15,771 nucleotides of DNA from Actinomycetes bacterium (GCA_021826655.1 JAKAZC010000023.1:1-15771); one strand, 5' to 3'. Shown: positions 5,703-12,554, counted from the first letter of the stretch. Numbers and translations: made by a program. Notes: generated by a model not told the origin, from the sequence alone.

Positions 5703-7804
5703 CCCAGTTCCTCAACTACGCGGTCCCCGGCGTGCCGTTCGGGTGCGTGTTCGCGCTGATGGCGGTGGGGCTCGTCCTCACCTACAAGGCGTCCGGCGTG
5801 TTCAACCTGGCCTTCGGCGCCCAGGCCTTCGTCTCGGCCCTCGCCTACGTCTCGCTGATCCAGGACGCCTGGCCCCGGTGGGCGGCCGGAGTCATCGCCG
5901 TGCTGATCATCGGCCCGTTCGTCGGCGTCGTGCTCGACCGTCTGCTCTTCCGACGGATCCGTACCGCCTCGCCGCTCGTGAAGCTGGTCCCCTCGCTCGG
6001 GCTGCTCGTCGCACTTCCGCAGGTGGCGCTGATCATCGCCGGGTCGGAGCCGGTCATCCCGCCGCCGGCGATCGTCGGCAACGCCCAACGGGTGTACCTC
6101 CACCTCGGATCGGTCCCGGTCAGTGGACTCGAGTTGTCGATCACCGGCTGCACCGTCGCGGTGGTGGGCGCGCTGGTCGTCCTGTTCCGGTTCACTCCGG
6201 TGGGCCTGGAGATGCGTGCCGTGGTGGAGAGCCCCCGGATGACTGAGCTCGCCGGGATCAACGCCGGCCGGGTCAGCGCCTTCGCCTGGATCCTGTCGAG
6301 TGTCATGGCCGCGCTGGCCGGCGTTCTCCTGGCGCCGCTCTACTCGCAGCTCGACCCACAGAACTTCACCGTCCTCCTGGTGTGGGGCATCGCCGGTGCA
6401 GTCATCGGTCGGTTCTCCAGCCTCCCGCTGGCCCTGGCCGGTGGCCTGGCGCTCGGGATCGCCCAGCAGGTGGTGGTCGGCTACATGCCGGCCGGCGTGA
6501 TCGCCAACGGGCTTCGGCCCTCCCTGCCGTTCGTGGTGCTGCTCGTCTTCCTCCCGTTGGCACGGCAGCGGCAGCTCGACGACCCACTGTCGGGATGCGA
6601 TCCACCGTCGTCGGCCGTCGAACGCGCCACGTCCGGTTATCGTGCGACGTCCTCGCTCGCGGTGTCCGGGGGAGCCGTGGGCGGCGCCGGCATGTGGCAT
6701 CAACGGCTGACAGGTGGCTCCGGCGACGGTCCCTCGGGACTCCTCACCCGGCGCCCGACGGCCACCGTGGCCTGGGCGGTCGGTGCCCTCGCCGTGCTGT
6801 CGGCGCTGACCTGGGTACCGCCCGACTGGCTGTTGACCATGAACCAAGGGGTGGCGTTCGCCGTCATCTTCCTGTCCCTCACCCTGCTCACCGGGGTGAC
6901 CGGTCAGATCTCGCTGTGCCAGGCGACGTTCGCGGGACTGGGCGGCTTCGTGGCCGGTCAGCTGGCCAACCACGTCGGCCTGCCGGTGGTCCTCGGCATG
7001 GTGGCCGGCGGCCTGTTGGCCGGTGGCCTCGGTGTGGTCGTGGCCCTGCCCACGCTTCGCCTGGCCGGCCTGCCGCTCGCCTTGGCCACCCTGGCGTTCG
7101 CCCTGCTGGCCGACAACATCCTGTTCCCGAACTCGTGGATCGGGAACGGCGCCGGCGGCGTCACCGTGCCCCGTCCGTCCGCCGGCCCGGTGAGCTTCGC
7201 ATCGGCCAAGCCGTTCTTCGTCCTGTCCCTGGTCGTCCTGGCGGTGGCCGCCGGCGTGGTGAGGCTGGTGGGGGACGGGACGATGGGGCGCTACCTGGCC
7301 GCCTTGCGCGGGAGCGAGCTCGCGGCGAGTTCGGTCGGGGTGGACGTCTACCGGCTCCGGGTGCTCGTCTTCGCCGTGTCCGCTGCGCTGGCGGGCGTGG
7401 GCGGTGCCCTGTACGGCTCGCTCGAAGGCTCGCTGTCGCCGGACGGGTTCGGCTATCAGATCTCGGCCGTCTTGCTGGTGGTGGTGGCCATCGTGGGCCT
7501 GCGATCGATCAGCGGGGCGGTCGTGGCCGGGCTGGTGTACGCGACGCTGCAGGTGGCGGTCACTACCCTTCCCAGCAGGTTCGCCGGACTGGTGGCGGTC
7601 CTGTTCGGCCTGGCCACCCTCAGCTACACCCGGCATCCCGAGGGCTTCCTGGACTATCTGGGAGGCAGGACCCGGCACGCCATGGCCCGCCGGCGGCCCG
7701 GCCCGGCCGGCGCACCTACGCCGACGGCGGGTCCGGGTGACGGGGGGGTCGCCGCGGTGGGGGCAGGGTCCGCCGTGACCCCGGCGGGTGGGGGAGCGGG
7801 ATGA
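5699..7804 (+). CDS. Fused LivH-LivM permease of a HAAT-type ABC importer
   Basis: A 701-residue membrane protein joining the two permease subunits that are usually separate. Residues 1-292 are LivH-like: ALMAVGLVLTYKASGVFNLAFGAQ (19-42, in part) opens the domain, and the EAA-like loop around VGLEMRAVVESPRMTELAGIN (168-188) contacts an ATPase. A polar linker (about 293-355) follows. Residues 356-655 are LivM-like, with LLTGVTGQISLCQATFAGLGG (397-416 and on) and its coupling loop AALRGSELAASSVGVDVYRLR (534-554). A Pro/Gly/Ala-rich tail (656-701) is probably cytoplasmic. The frame is open further left, but the ATG at 5699 overlapping the binding-protein stop (ATGA) is the natural start. It would form a channel for the substrate delivered by the lipoprotein, powered by the next two genes. 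Fused LivHM proteins occur in other actinobacteria. Family very secure. Confidence 0.92.
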   Translation: MTQFLNYAVPGVPFGCVFALMAVGLVLTYKASGVFNLAFGAQAFVSALAYVSLIQDAWPRWAAGVIAVLIIGPFVGVVLDRLLFRRIRTASPLVKLVPSLGLLVALPQVALIIAGSEPVIPPPAIVGNAQRVYLHLGSVPVSGLELSITGCTVAVVGALVVLFRFTPVGLEMRAVVESPRMTELAGINAGRVSAFAWILSSVMAALAGVLLAPLYSQLDPQNFTVLLVWGIAGAVIGRFSSLPLALAGGLALGIAQQVVVGYMPAGVIANGLRPSLPFVVLLVFLPLARQRQLDDPLSGCDPPSSAVERATSGYRATSSLAVSGGAVGGAGMWHQRLTGGSGDGPSGLLTRRPTATVAWAVGALAVLSALTWVPPDWLLTMNQGVAFAVIFLSLTLLTGVTGQISLCQATFAGLGGFVAGQLANHVGLPVVLGMVAGGLLAGGLGVVVALPTLRLAGLPLALATLAFALLADNILFPNSWIGNGAGGVTVPRPSAGPVSFASAKPFFVLSLVVLAVAAGVVRLVGDGTMGRYLAALRGSELAASSVGVDVYRLRVLVFAVSAALAGVGGALYGSLEGSLSPDGFGYQISAVLLVVVAIVGLRSISGAVVAGLVYATLQVAVTTLPSRFAGLVAVLFGLATLSYTRHPEGFLDYLGGRTRHAMARRRPGPAGAPTPTAGPGDGGVAAVGAGSAVTPAGGGAG

Positions 7805-8568
7805 GTGCCGGGCCGCTGCTGGTGGCCACCGGGATCACCAAGCGGTTCGGTGGGATCCTGGCCCTCGACCACGTCGGGCTGGACGTCGCCCCGGGCGAGG
7901 CCGTCGGGGTCGTCGGGCCGAACGGAGCCGGAAAGACCACGTTGTTCAACTGCCTGTTCGGACTGGAGGAGCCGGACAGCGGGACCGTCGTGTTCGCCGG
8001 TCGCCGTATCGACCGCCTGCCGGTGTGGAGGCGGAGCCGCCTCGGCATCGGACGCACCTTCCAACGCATGGAGCTCTTCGAGGGGATGACGGTCGCCGAC
8101 CACCTCCTGGTGGCGGAGCAGGCGGCCAGCGGAACCGTGCGGATCTGGCGGGACCTCCTCCACCGCGGCGGTCCGACGCCGGACGAACTTCGCCGTGTCG
8201 AAGAGGTCCTCGATCTCCTCGGTCTGGTCGGCCTGGCCGGGCGCCCGGTCGACACCCTCGACCTTGGCCACGCCCGCCTGGTAGAGCTGGGCCGGGCCAT
8301 GATGGGCGCCCCCCGCCTCCTCATGCTGGACGAGCCGTCATCCGGGCTCGACGCCGAGGACACGGACCGACTGGCACGCATCCTGGGCGAGACCCGCCGG
8401 AGCACCGGCGTGGCCGTGGTCATGGTCGAGCACGACCTGGCGCTGGTCGAGTCCACGGTCGACCGGCTGGTGGTCCTCGATTTCGGGAAGGTCCTGGCCA
8501 CCGGCACCGTGGGCGACGTCCTCGGGGACCCCGAGGTCCGCCGGGCCTACCTGGGGATCACGGCATGA
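7801..8568 (+). CDS. livG: LivG-type ABC transporter ATPase
   Basis: A 255-residue ABC ATPase, LivG-sized. It has Walker A GPNGAGKTT (39-47), the Q-loop at TFQR (Gln88), Walker B LLMLDE (173-178), the D-loop SGLD (181-184) and the switch His211 in VEHD. The ABC signature is unusual: instead of LSGGQ it reads LDLGH (153-157) followed by ARLVELGRAM, a variation on the LPxG forms seen in actinobacterial LivG proteins. In Liv transporters LivG and LivF form a heterodimer that hydrolyses ATP to drive import. The start ATG overlaps the permease stop (ATGA) and is preceded by a strong GGGGGAG ribosome binding site near 7790-7796. The symbol reflects family, not proven leucine transport. Confidence 0.93.
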   Translation: MSAGPLLVATGITKRFGGILALDHVGLDVAPGEAVGVVGPNGAGKTTLFNCLFGLEEPDSGTVVFAGRRIDRLPVWRRSRLGIGRTFQRMELFEGMTVADHLLVAEQAASGTVRIWRDLLHRGGPTPDELRRVEEVLDLLGLVGLAGRPVDTLDLGHARLVELGRAMMGAPRLLMLDEPSSGLDAEDTDRLARILGETRRSTGVAVVMVEHDLALVESTVDRLVVLDFGKVLATGTVGDVLGDPEVRRAYLGITA

Positions 8569-9329
8569 CCGCCGCGGGCCGACAGGACGGGGGGGGCGAG
8601 CCGCTTCTCGATCTACGCGACGTGAGTGCCGCCTACGGCCCCTACGAGGCGCTGTTCGACGTGTCGCTCCGCGTCTACCCCGGGCGCGCGCTGGCCCTGG
8701 TGGGAGCCAACGGGGCCGGCAAGTCCACGGTGGCGCGGGTGGTGTCCGGGCTGGTGCCCACGACCCGCGGGACGGTCCGCTTCGACGGTCGGGACGTTAC
8801 CAGGCGTCCCGCCTACGAGATCGCCCGCATGGGCCTGTCGCAGCTCACCGAAGGACGCTCGGTGTTCGCGTCGCTGTCGGTCGAGGAGAACCTGACGCTC
8901 GCGTTCCGACGCGCCCTCGGGCGGCGGGGTCTGCCCGACGCGCTTGCCCGCGCCTACGAGGCGTTCCCGCGGCTGGCCGAGCGCCGGTCCCAGTCGGCGG
9001 GGACACTCTCGGGAGGGGAGCAGCGGATGCTGGCGCTGGCCCGGATGCTGGTACTGCGCCAGAAGCTCCTGGTGGTCGACGAGCTGTCGTTCGGACTCGC
9101 CCCGGTGGTGGTCGACGAGGTCTACGACGCGCTCGGCCAGGTGCTCGCCTCGGGCACCTCCCTCCTGGTCATCGAACAGCACGTGGACCGGGCACTGGTC
9201 CTCGCCGAGGACGTGGTCGTGCTCAGCAAGGGTCGGGTCGTCTACGACGGGGACGTGGCCGGGGCGGAGGGACGGGTCGCCGACCTGGTCCTCGGCCGGC
9301 CGGCGGCGCGGTCGGACCCGGGGGCCTGA
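8565..9329 (+). CDS. livF: LivF-type ABC transporter ATPase
   Basis: A 254-residue ABC ATPase and the last gene of the importer operon. It has Walker A GANGAGKST (47-55), a canonical signature LSGGE (148-152), Walker B LLVVDE (168-173) and His206 in EQHVD as the switch residue. The segment after Walker B reads DELSFGLAP (172-180), where the textbook LivF form is DEPSLGLAP. The pair thus has one standard signature (here) and one diverged signature (LivG), which suggests two unequal ATP sites. The ATG overlaps the livG stop (ATGA), the third such overlap in a row, with GGGGA about eight bases upstream. Transcription must end before or within the 76 bases that separate it from the convergent dehydrogenase gene. 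Confidence 0.93.
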   Translation: MTAAGRQDGGGEPLLDLRDVSAAYGPYEALFDVSLRVYPGRALALVGANGAGKSTVARVVSGLVPTTRGTVRFDGRDVTRRPAYEIARMGLSQLTEGRSVFASLSVEENLTLAFRRALGRRGLPDALARAYEAFPRLAERRSQSAGTLSGGEQRMLALARMLVLRQKLLVVDELSFGLAPVVVDEVYDALGQVLASGTSLLVIEQHVDRALVLAEDVVVLSKGRVVYDGDVAGAEGRVADLVLGRPAARSDPGA

Positions 9330-9405
9330 GCGGTCGAGCCCACCGGGGTCCGGCGCCGGCCGGCGGCTTCCCCGGCGCTCGGCGGGTACGCGTGCGCCCC
9401 GGGCC
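9330..9405. other. Convergent intergenic region, possible bidirectional terminator
   Basis: These 76 bases lie between two convergent genes. A 10-bp palindrome CCGGCGCCGG (9350-9359) is present, and GCGCCGG (9353-9359) can pair with CCGGCGC (9372-9378) across a 12-base loop. There is no T-tract on either strand, and GC-rich sequence makes such pairing easy by chance, so terminator function is only suggested by position. Confidence 0.3.
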
Positions 9406-10308
9406 TCAAGCCAGGCTGAAGGGCGGCACGCCCGACGGGACGTCCTTGAACAGCTCGCCCTTGGCGGCCGCCAGCTCGGCCGGAGTCCACATCGAGTCGC
9501 GATGGAGCTCGCCGACGGGGTGGAAGCCTCCCATCGCCCAGATGTCGCCGCCGTAGACGATGAAGTTCTGGCCGCTGATGTCGGCGGCGTCTTCGCTGGC
9601 GAGGAACGTCACCAACTGGGCCACGTTGCGCGGGTCGAACTTGTCGAAGCCGTCATCGGCCTTGGCCATCTCCCCGAAGATGTTCTCGGTCATGCGGGTC
9701 CGGGCGCGCGGCGAGATCGAGTTGCAGGTGATCCCGTAACGTCCGAGCTCGCGGGCGAGCACCCAGGTGAGGGAGGCGATGCCGGCCTTGGCCGAGGAGT
9801 AGTTCGCCTGGCCGGCATTGCCGAACAACCCGGCCTCGGACGACGTGTTGATGATCCGTCCGGCGACCTCCTCGCCGGCCTTGGCCCGACCCCTCCAGTG
9901 GACGGCGGCGTGGTGGGCGGGGGCGAAGTGGCCTTTCAGGTGGACGCGGATGACGTCGTCCCAGTCGGACTCCTCCATGTTGAAGCACATCTTGTCGCGC
10001 AGGATGCCGGCGTTGTTGACGAGGATGTCGAGCTGGCCGAAGGTGTCGACGGCCTGGTCCACGAGGGCCTTGGCGCCTTCCCACGAGCTGACGTCGGACG
10101 AGTTGACTGCGCCGTCGCTCCCGCCGGCCCTGATCAGCTCCACCACGTCCTCGGCCGGGTGCTTGTCACCACCTTCTCCCTGGAGGGACGCGCCCACGTC
10201 GTTGACGATGACCTTGGCACCCTCGGAGGCGAGCAGCAGGGCCTCCTCACGTCCGATGCCCCGGCCCGCGCCGGTCACGATGGCAACCTTGCCGTCCAGC
10301 ATTCCCAT
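9406..10308 (-). CDS. Short-chain dehydrogenase, MFE-2/17beta-HSD4-like
   Basis: A 300-residue SDR oxidoreductase. The cofactor motif TGAGRGIG (12-19) is followed by VIVNDVGASLQGEGG (33-47), the NDxG form typical of the (3R)-hydroxyacyl-CoA dehydrogenase domain of MFE-2 and related steroid enzymes. NNAG (98-101), Ser157, Tyr170 and Lys174 (YxxxK) complete the active site. A C-terminal extension beyond the SDR core (about 260-300) ends in DVPSGVPPF. It probably oxidises a 3-hydroxyacyl-CoA with NAD(P)+, the step after MaoC-type hydration, which fits the nearby dehydrogenase and hydratase. The frame is open to 10425, but I choose the ATG at 10308 because AGGAGG (complement of 10315-10320) stands six bases before it; the internal ATG at 10401 has a purine-rich stretch too far away. 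Hydroxysteroid dehydrogenase is an alternative. Confidence 0.85.
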   Translation of the reverse strand: MGMLDGKVAIVTGAGRGIGREEALLLASEGAKVIVNDVGASLQGEGGDKHPAEDVVELIRAGGSDGAVNSSDVSSWEGAKALVDQAVDTFGQLDILVNNAGILRDKMCFNMEESDWDDVIRVHLKGHFAPAHHAAVHWRGRAKAGEEVAGRIINTSSEAGLFGNAGQANYSSAKAGIASLTWVLARELGRYGITCNSISPRARTRMTENIFGEMAKADDGFDKFDPRNVAQLVTFLASEDAADISGQNFIVYGGDIWAMGGFHPVGELHRDSMWTPAELAAAKGELFKDVPSGVPPFSLA

Positions 10309-10340
10309 GGGTGTCCTCCTGAGTGGATCCGTAGCTGTCG

Positions 10341-10355
10341 TCGATCTGCGATCGA
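10341..10355. promoter_or_regulatory. 15-bp dyad in the divergent dehydrogenase promoter region
   Basis: TCGATC (10341-10346) and GATCGA (10350-10355) are perfect inverted arms around TGC, in the 131-base gap between two divergent SDR genes. It could be an operator shared by both. The arms are themselves GATC-rich, so chance symmetry is easy; support is position only. Confidence 0.3.
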
Positions 10356-10372
10356 TCCTCGGGCCGCGCACG

Positions 10373-10401
10373 TTGACGATGTGGCGGAACCGGGGAAGCA
10401 T
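10373..10401 (+). promoter_or_regulatory. Possible promoter for the FabG-like gene
   Basis: TTGACG (10373-10378) is a good -35 match, followed after a 17-base spacer by AAGCAT (10396-10401), a weak -10. The expected start point would leave a leader of about 30 bases before the GTG at 10440. Confidence 0.28.
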
Positions 10402-10439
10402 GGCCGAATCCCACCTCCTCCGCAAGACAGGACGACCCC

Positions 10440-11249
10440 GTGACCCCAGCTCCGAGCCGCATCACAGACGTCCCGACCGACACGTCCCCATCGCCGCCCC
10501 TGGCGGGTCGGGTCGCGCTCGTCACCGGGGGTGGACGGGGGATCGGCCGGGCCATCGCCCTGGCCCTCGCCGCCGACGGGTGCGACGTGGCGGTCAACTA
10601 CCGGAGGGACGCCGACGCGGCGGCGGCCACGGTGGCCGACATCGAGGCGCACGGCGTCCGGGGAGGCTCGTATCCTGCGTCCGTCGACGATCCCGACACC
10701 GCGACCGCGCTGGGAGAGGCGGTGCTGGCCGACATGGGTCCGGTCGATCTGCTGGTGTGCAACGCCGGGGTCGCCAGCCGCGGGGGGACCGTCGCCGAGA
10801 CGTCCCTCGACGAGGTCGACCGCCTGATGCGGACCCACGTCTACAGCGCCTTCCAGCTGTGCCGGGTCCTCCTGCCCGCCATGCGAGAGCAGCCGCGCGG
10901 CGACCTCGTATTCATCTCGTCGGTGGCGGCGCGGCTGATGTCCGGGCGGTCGGCGCCGTACACGATGGCCAAGGTGGCGCTCGAGGCACTGGCCCTCACG
11001 CTGGCCAAGGAGGAACGGGGCCACGGTATCCATGCCAACGTGGTGGCGCCGGGACTGGTCGACACGGAGATGGGCCGCCGCCTGGTGCGTGGCGCCATGG
11101 GCGTGGACGACATCTCCGCACTGGACGCGACCTCGCCGTTCGGCCGGGTGTGCCGACCCGAGGACGTCGCCGACGTGGTGCGCTTCCTTGTCTCGCCGTC
11201 CGCCGGCTACGTGACCGGACAGGTGGTGTCGGTCGACGGAGGCGGCTGA
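10440..11249 (+). CDS. FabG-like short-chain dehydrogenase/reductase
   Basis: A 269-residue classical SDR. It has TGGGRGIG (29-36) for the dinucleotide, NYRRDAD (53-59) where Arg residues after the second strand suggest NADP(H), CNAG (107-110), Ser161, Tyr174 and Lys178 (YTMAK), and a C-terminal VTGQVVSVDGGG (258-269) typical of FabG-type 3-oxoacyl reductases. The 20-residue N-terminal stretch before the fold is Pro/Ser/Thr-rich and probably disordered; a later start is possible but no better ribosome site is visible than AGGA at 10429-10432. It is divergent from the MFE-2-like SDR. It could reduce a 3-oxoacyl thioester or oxidise a hydroxyl group in the neighbouring pathway; the substrate cannot be told from sequence. 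Confidence 0.85.
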   Translation: MTPAPSRITDVPTDTSPSPPLAGRVALVTGGGRGIGRAIALALAADGCDVAVNYRRDADAAAATVADIEAHGVRGGSYPASVDDPDTATALGEAVLADMGPVDLLVCNAGVASRGGTVAETSLDEVDRLMRTHVYSAFQLCRVLLPAMREQPRGDLVFISSVAARLMSGRSAPYTMAKVALEALALTLAKEERGHGIHANVVAPGLVDTEMGRRLVRGAMGVDDISALDATSPFGRVCRPEDVADVVRFLVSPSAGYVTGQVVSVDGGG

Positions 11250-11250
11250 T

Positions 11251-11374
11251 CCGGCCGCTCGGGACGGTCGGACGGTCGGACGGTCGGTCGGCCGCTCGGG
11301 TCGGCCGCTCGGGACGGTCGGTCGGCCGCTCGGGTCGGCCGCTCGGGACGGTCGGTCGGGACGGTCGGTCGGGA
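11251..11374. repeat. GC-rich nested tandem repeat tract
   Basis: The tract is built from CGGTCGG and GGCCGCTCGGG words. An 8-bp unit CGGTCGGA occurs twice (11265-11280). A 34-bp unit beginning CGGTCGGTCGGCCGCTCGG occurs twice without a mismatch (11281-11314 and 11315-11348). A 13-bp unit CGGTCGGTCGGGA occurs twice exactly (11349-11361 and 11362-11374). The 13-bp unit equals the 34-bp unit with its internal 21 bases removed, which suggests growth and shrinkage by slippage or unequal exchange. The tract is non-coding, after the FabG-like stop and before the methyltransferase promoter. Confidence 0.9.
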
Positions 11375-11383
11375 CGCCGATGG

Positions 11384-11389
11384 TAGGTT
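11384..11389 (+). promoter_or_regulatory. Possible -10 element of the DUF4214-like methyltransferase gene
   Basis: TAGGTT fits TANNNT, lies just after the repeat tract and 42 bases before the ATG at 11432. The expected -35 would fall inside the last tandem repeat units, so copy number there could alter promoter geometry. This is a pattern match only. Confidence 0.3.
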
Positions 11390-11431
11390 CGCCGACCGGG
11401 GCGCGCGGGTCGAGGGACGAACGGAGCCAGC

Positions 11432-12409
11432 ATGAGCGGAACAGACGGAGCGGCCGGTAGAGCCGCCTTCGGGAGCCTGTCGTCGAAGCTCACCTCCCAC
11501 GTCGACCGGATCGAGAACAAGCTTCGTCGCGAGGCGACACGGCGGGCCGACCTGTCCTTCACCCAGCTCCCGCCCCGGGTCGCCGCCCGGATGGCGTACA
11601 ACGTCCTGCTGCGCCGCGATCCGGATCCCGCTGCGTGGGACGAGTACACCGGCGCACTCACCGACCACCTCCTGACCTACGAGGACATGGTGGATCGTGT
11701 CCGCTCGTCGAACGAGTTCCGGGTGGCGGCCCGGCCCGGCCACTCCGGGCTCCACGGATCGCTGCACGCCAGCCGCTGCGAATTCATCATCGGGCTTCCC
11801 CCCGCCCGCCGCATCATCGACGTGGGTGGGGGCCATACGGCGGACGGCCGAGGCGCCCTGGTGGCGCTCGGCTACCCGTACGGGTTCGAGGAGCTGGTCA
11901 TCGTCGACCTGCCTCCGGACGACAGGCACGCCCTCTACAAGTCGGACCGCTTCGGCGACGCGGACACCGAACTGGGCCGGGTCCGCTATGAGTACCGGTC
12001 GATGGTGGACCTGTCGTTCGCCGAGTCCGGCTCGGTGGACCTGGTCTACAGCGGGCAGTCCATCGAGCACGTGCCGGAGGCGGCGGCCGACGAGGTTCTG
12101 GAAGGGGCCTTCCGCGCCCTGCGCCCGGGCGGATACATGGCCATCGACACTCCGAACGGCAGGCTGTGCCGGATGCAGCAGGACGACTTCATCGACCCGG
12201 ACCACGACGTCGAGTACACGCTCGAGCAGCTTCGGGACAAGGTGCTCCGGGCCGGCTTCGAGGTCGAGACGATCCGGGGGCTGAACTGGGGCGGACCGGG
12301 CGTCGCCCGCGGCCGATTCGACGTCGCAGCGCTGTCGGCGAACTACGGCATCTACCACGCCGCCGACGAGTGCTACCTGCTGGCCTTCCTCGTGCGCAGG
12401 CCCCTCTGA
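11432..12409 (+). CDS. SAM-dependent methyltransferase with N-terminal DUF4214-like segment
   Basis: A 325-residue class I methyltransferase. An N-terminal helical part (about 15-45) leads into YNVLLRRDPDPAAWDEYTG (56-74) and VRSSNEF (90-96), which match the DUF4214 pattern (LGRxPDxxGxxYW ... SxEF) found in surface and secreted glycoconjugate proteins. The catalytic domain follows: motif I IIDVGGGHTADG (128-139), an acidic end to strand 2 at VIVDL (156-160), DLVYSGQSIEHVPE (203-216) and RALRPGGYMAIDTPNG (228-243), the usual post-motif II/III signature. The target is probably a sugar or lipid-linked glycan, judging from the glycosyltransferases downstream on the other side of the tRNA. GGAG (11423-11426) lies five bases before the ATG. 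The methyltransferase fold is secure, the DUF4214 relation is by eye, and the substrate is inferred. Confidence 0.82.
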   Translation: MSGTDGAAGRAAFGSLSSKLTSHVDRIENKLRREATRRADLSFTQLPPRVAARMAYNVLLRRDPDPAAWDEYTGALTDHLLTYEDMVDRVRSSNEFRVAARPGHSGLHGSLHASRCEFIIGLPPARRIIDVGGGHTADGRGALVALGYPYGFEELVIVDLPPDDRHALYKSDRFGDADTELGRVRYEYRSMVDLSFAESGSVDLVYSGQSIEHVPEAAADEVLEGAFRALRPGGYMAIDTPNGRLCRMQQDDFIDPDHDVEYTLEQLRDKVLRAGFEVETIRGLNWGGPGVARGRFDVAALSANYGIYHAADECYLLAFLVRRPL

Positions 12410-12458
12410 CCCGGATCCCGGCGGCTCCGACCGCAGGCGGCACGTGTCCGGGCGAGGG

Positions 12459-12540
12459 TGCGGGCGAGAGGATTCGAACCTCCACCCCCGAAGGGACCGG
12501 GACCTAAACCCGGCGCGTCTGCCGATTCCGCCACGCCCGC
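12459..12540 (-). tRNA. tRNA-Leu, anticodon UAG
   Basis: The leftward sequence folds as a class II tRNA. The 7-bp acceptor GCGGGCG (complement of 12534-12540) pairs with CGCCCGC (complement of 12460-12466). A D-arm with GGC is followed by the anticodon stem CCGGG/CCCGG holding loop UUUAGGU, so the anticodon is UAG (Leu, CUA/CUG reading). A long variable arm with CCC/GGG and the T-arm GGAGG-UUCGAAU-CCUCU complete it. The discriminator base is A (12459). CCA is not encoded; the next bases are CCC. It lies 49 bases after the convergent methyltransferase stop. Confidence 0.95.
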
Positions 12541-12548
12541 TTGGACGC

Positions 12549-12554
12549 AGCCTA
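12549..12554 (-). promoter_or_regulatory. Possible -10 element of tRNA-Leu
   Basis: On the minus strand TAGGCT (12554 down to 12549) fits TANNNT and lies eight bases upstream of the mature tRNA 5' end, implying almost no leader. No clear -35 is seen; that position is occupied by the large dyad at 12570-12605. Confidence 0.3.

Noticed and set aside
5621..7678. A 685-codon open frame on the minus strand across the permease gene
   Set aside because: The plus strand encodes an obvious LivH-LivM membrane protein; the minus translation is His/Gln/Arg/Asp-rich and shows no fold or motif.
7788..8564. Upstream extension of the LivF frame by 259 codons
   Set aside because: It is the out-of-frame reading of livG; the ATG at 8565 in the ATGA overlap gives a normal LivF length and N terminus.
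10309..10425. Longer N terminus for the MFE-2-like dehydrogenase, starting at 10401 or 10425
   Set aside because: The extra residues are Arg-rich and lie outside the SDR fold, the purine-rich stretch before 10401 is about 12 bases away, and a perfect AGGAGG is six bases before the ATG at 10308.
11251..11374. Possible CRISPR-like array
   Set aside because: The repeats are directly adjacent with no unique spacers, are only 8-34 bp in nested periods, and no cas gene is nearby.
11207..12358. A 383-codon minus-strand frame that includes an Arg-Pro repeat peptide from the tandem repeat tract
   Set aside because: The peptide repeats come from the GC repeat DNA, and the rest lies opposite a clear methyltransferase.
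12459..12540. tRNA-Leu as an attachment site of an integrated element
   Set aside because: No integrase, no direct repeat of the tRNA 3' end and no phage genes are seen in the window, and genes on both sides look like one glycan-related locus.
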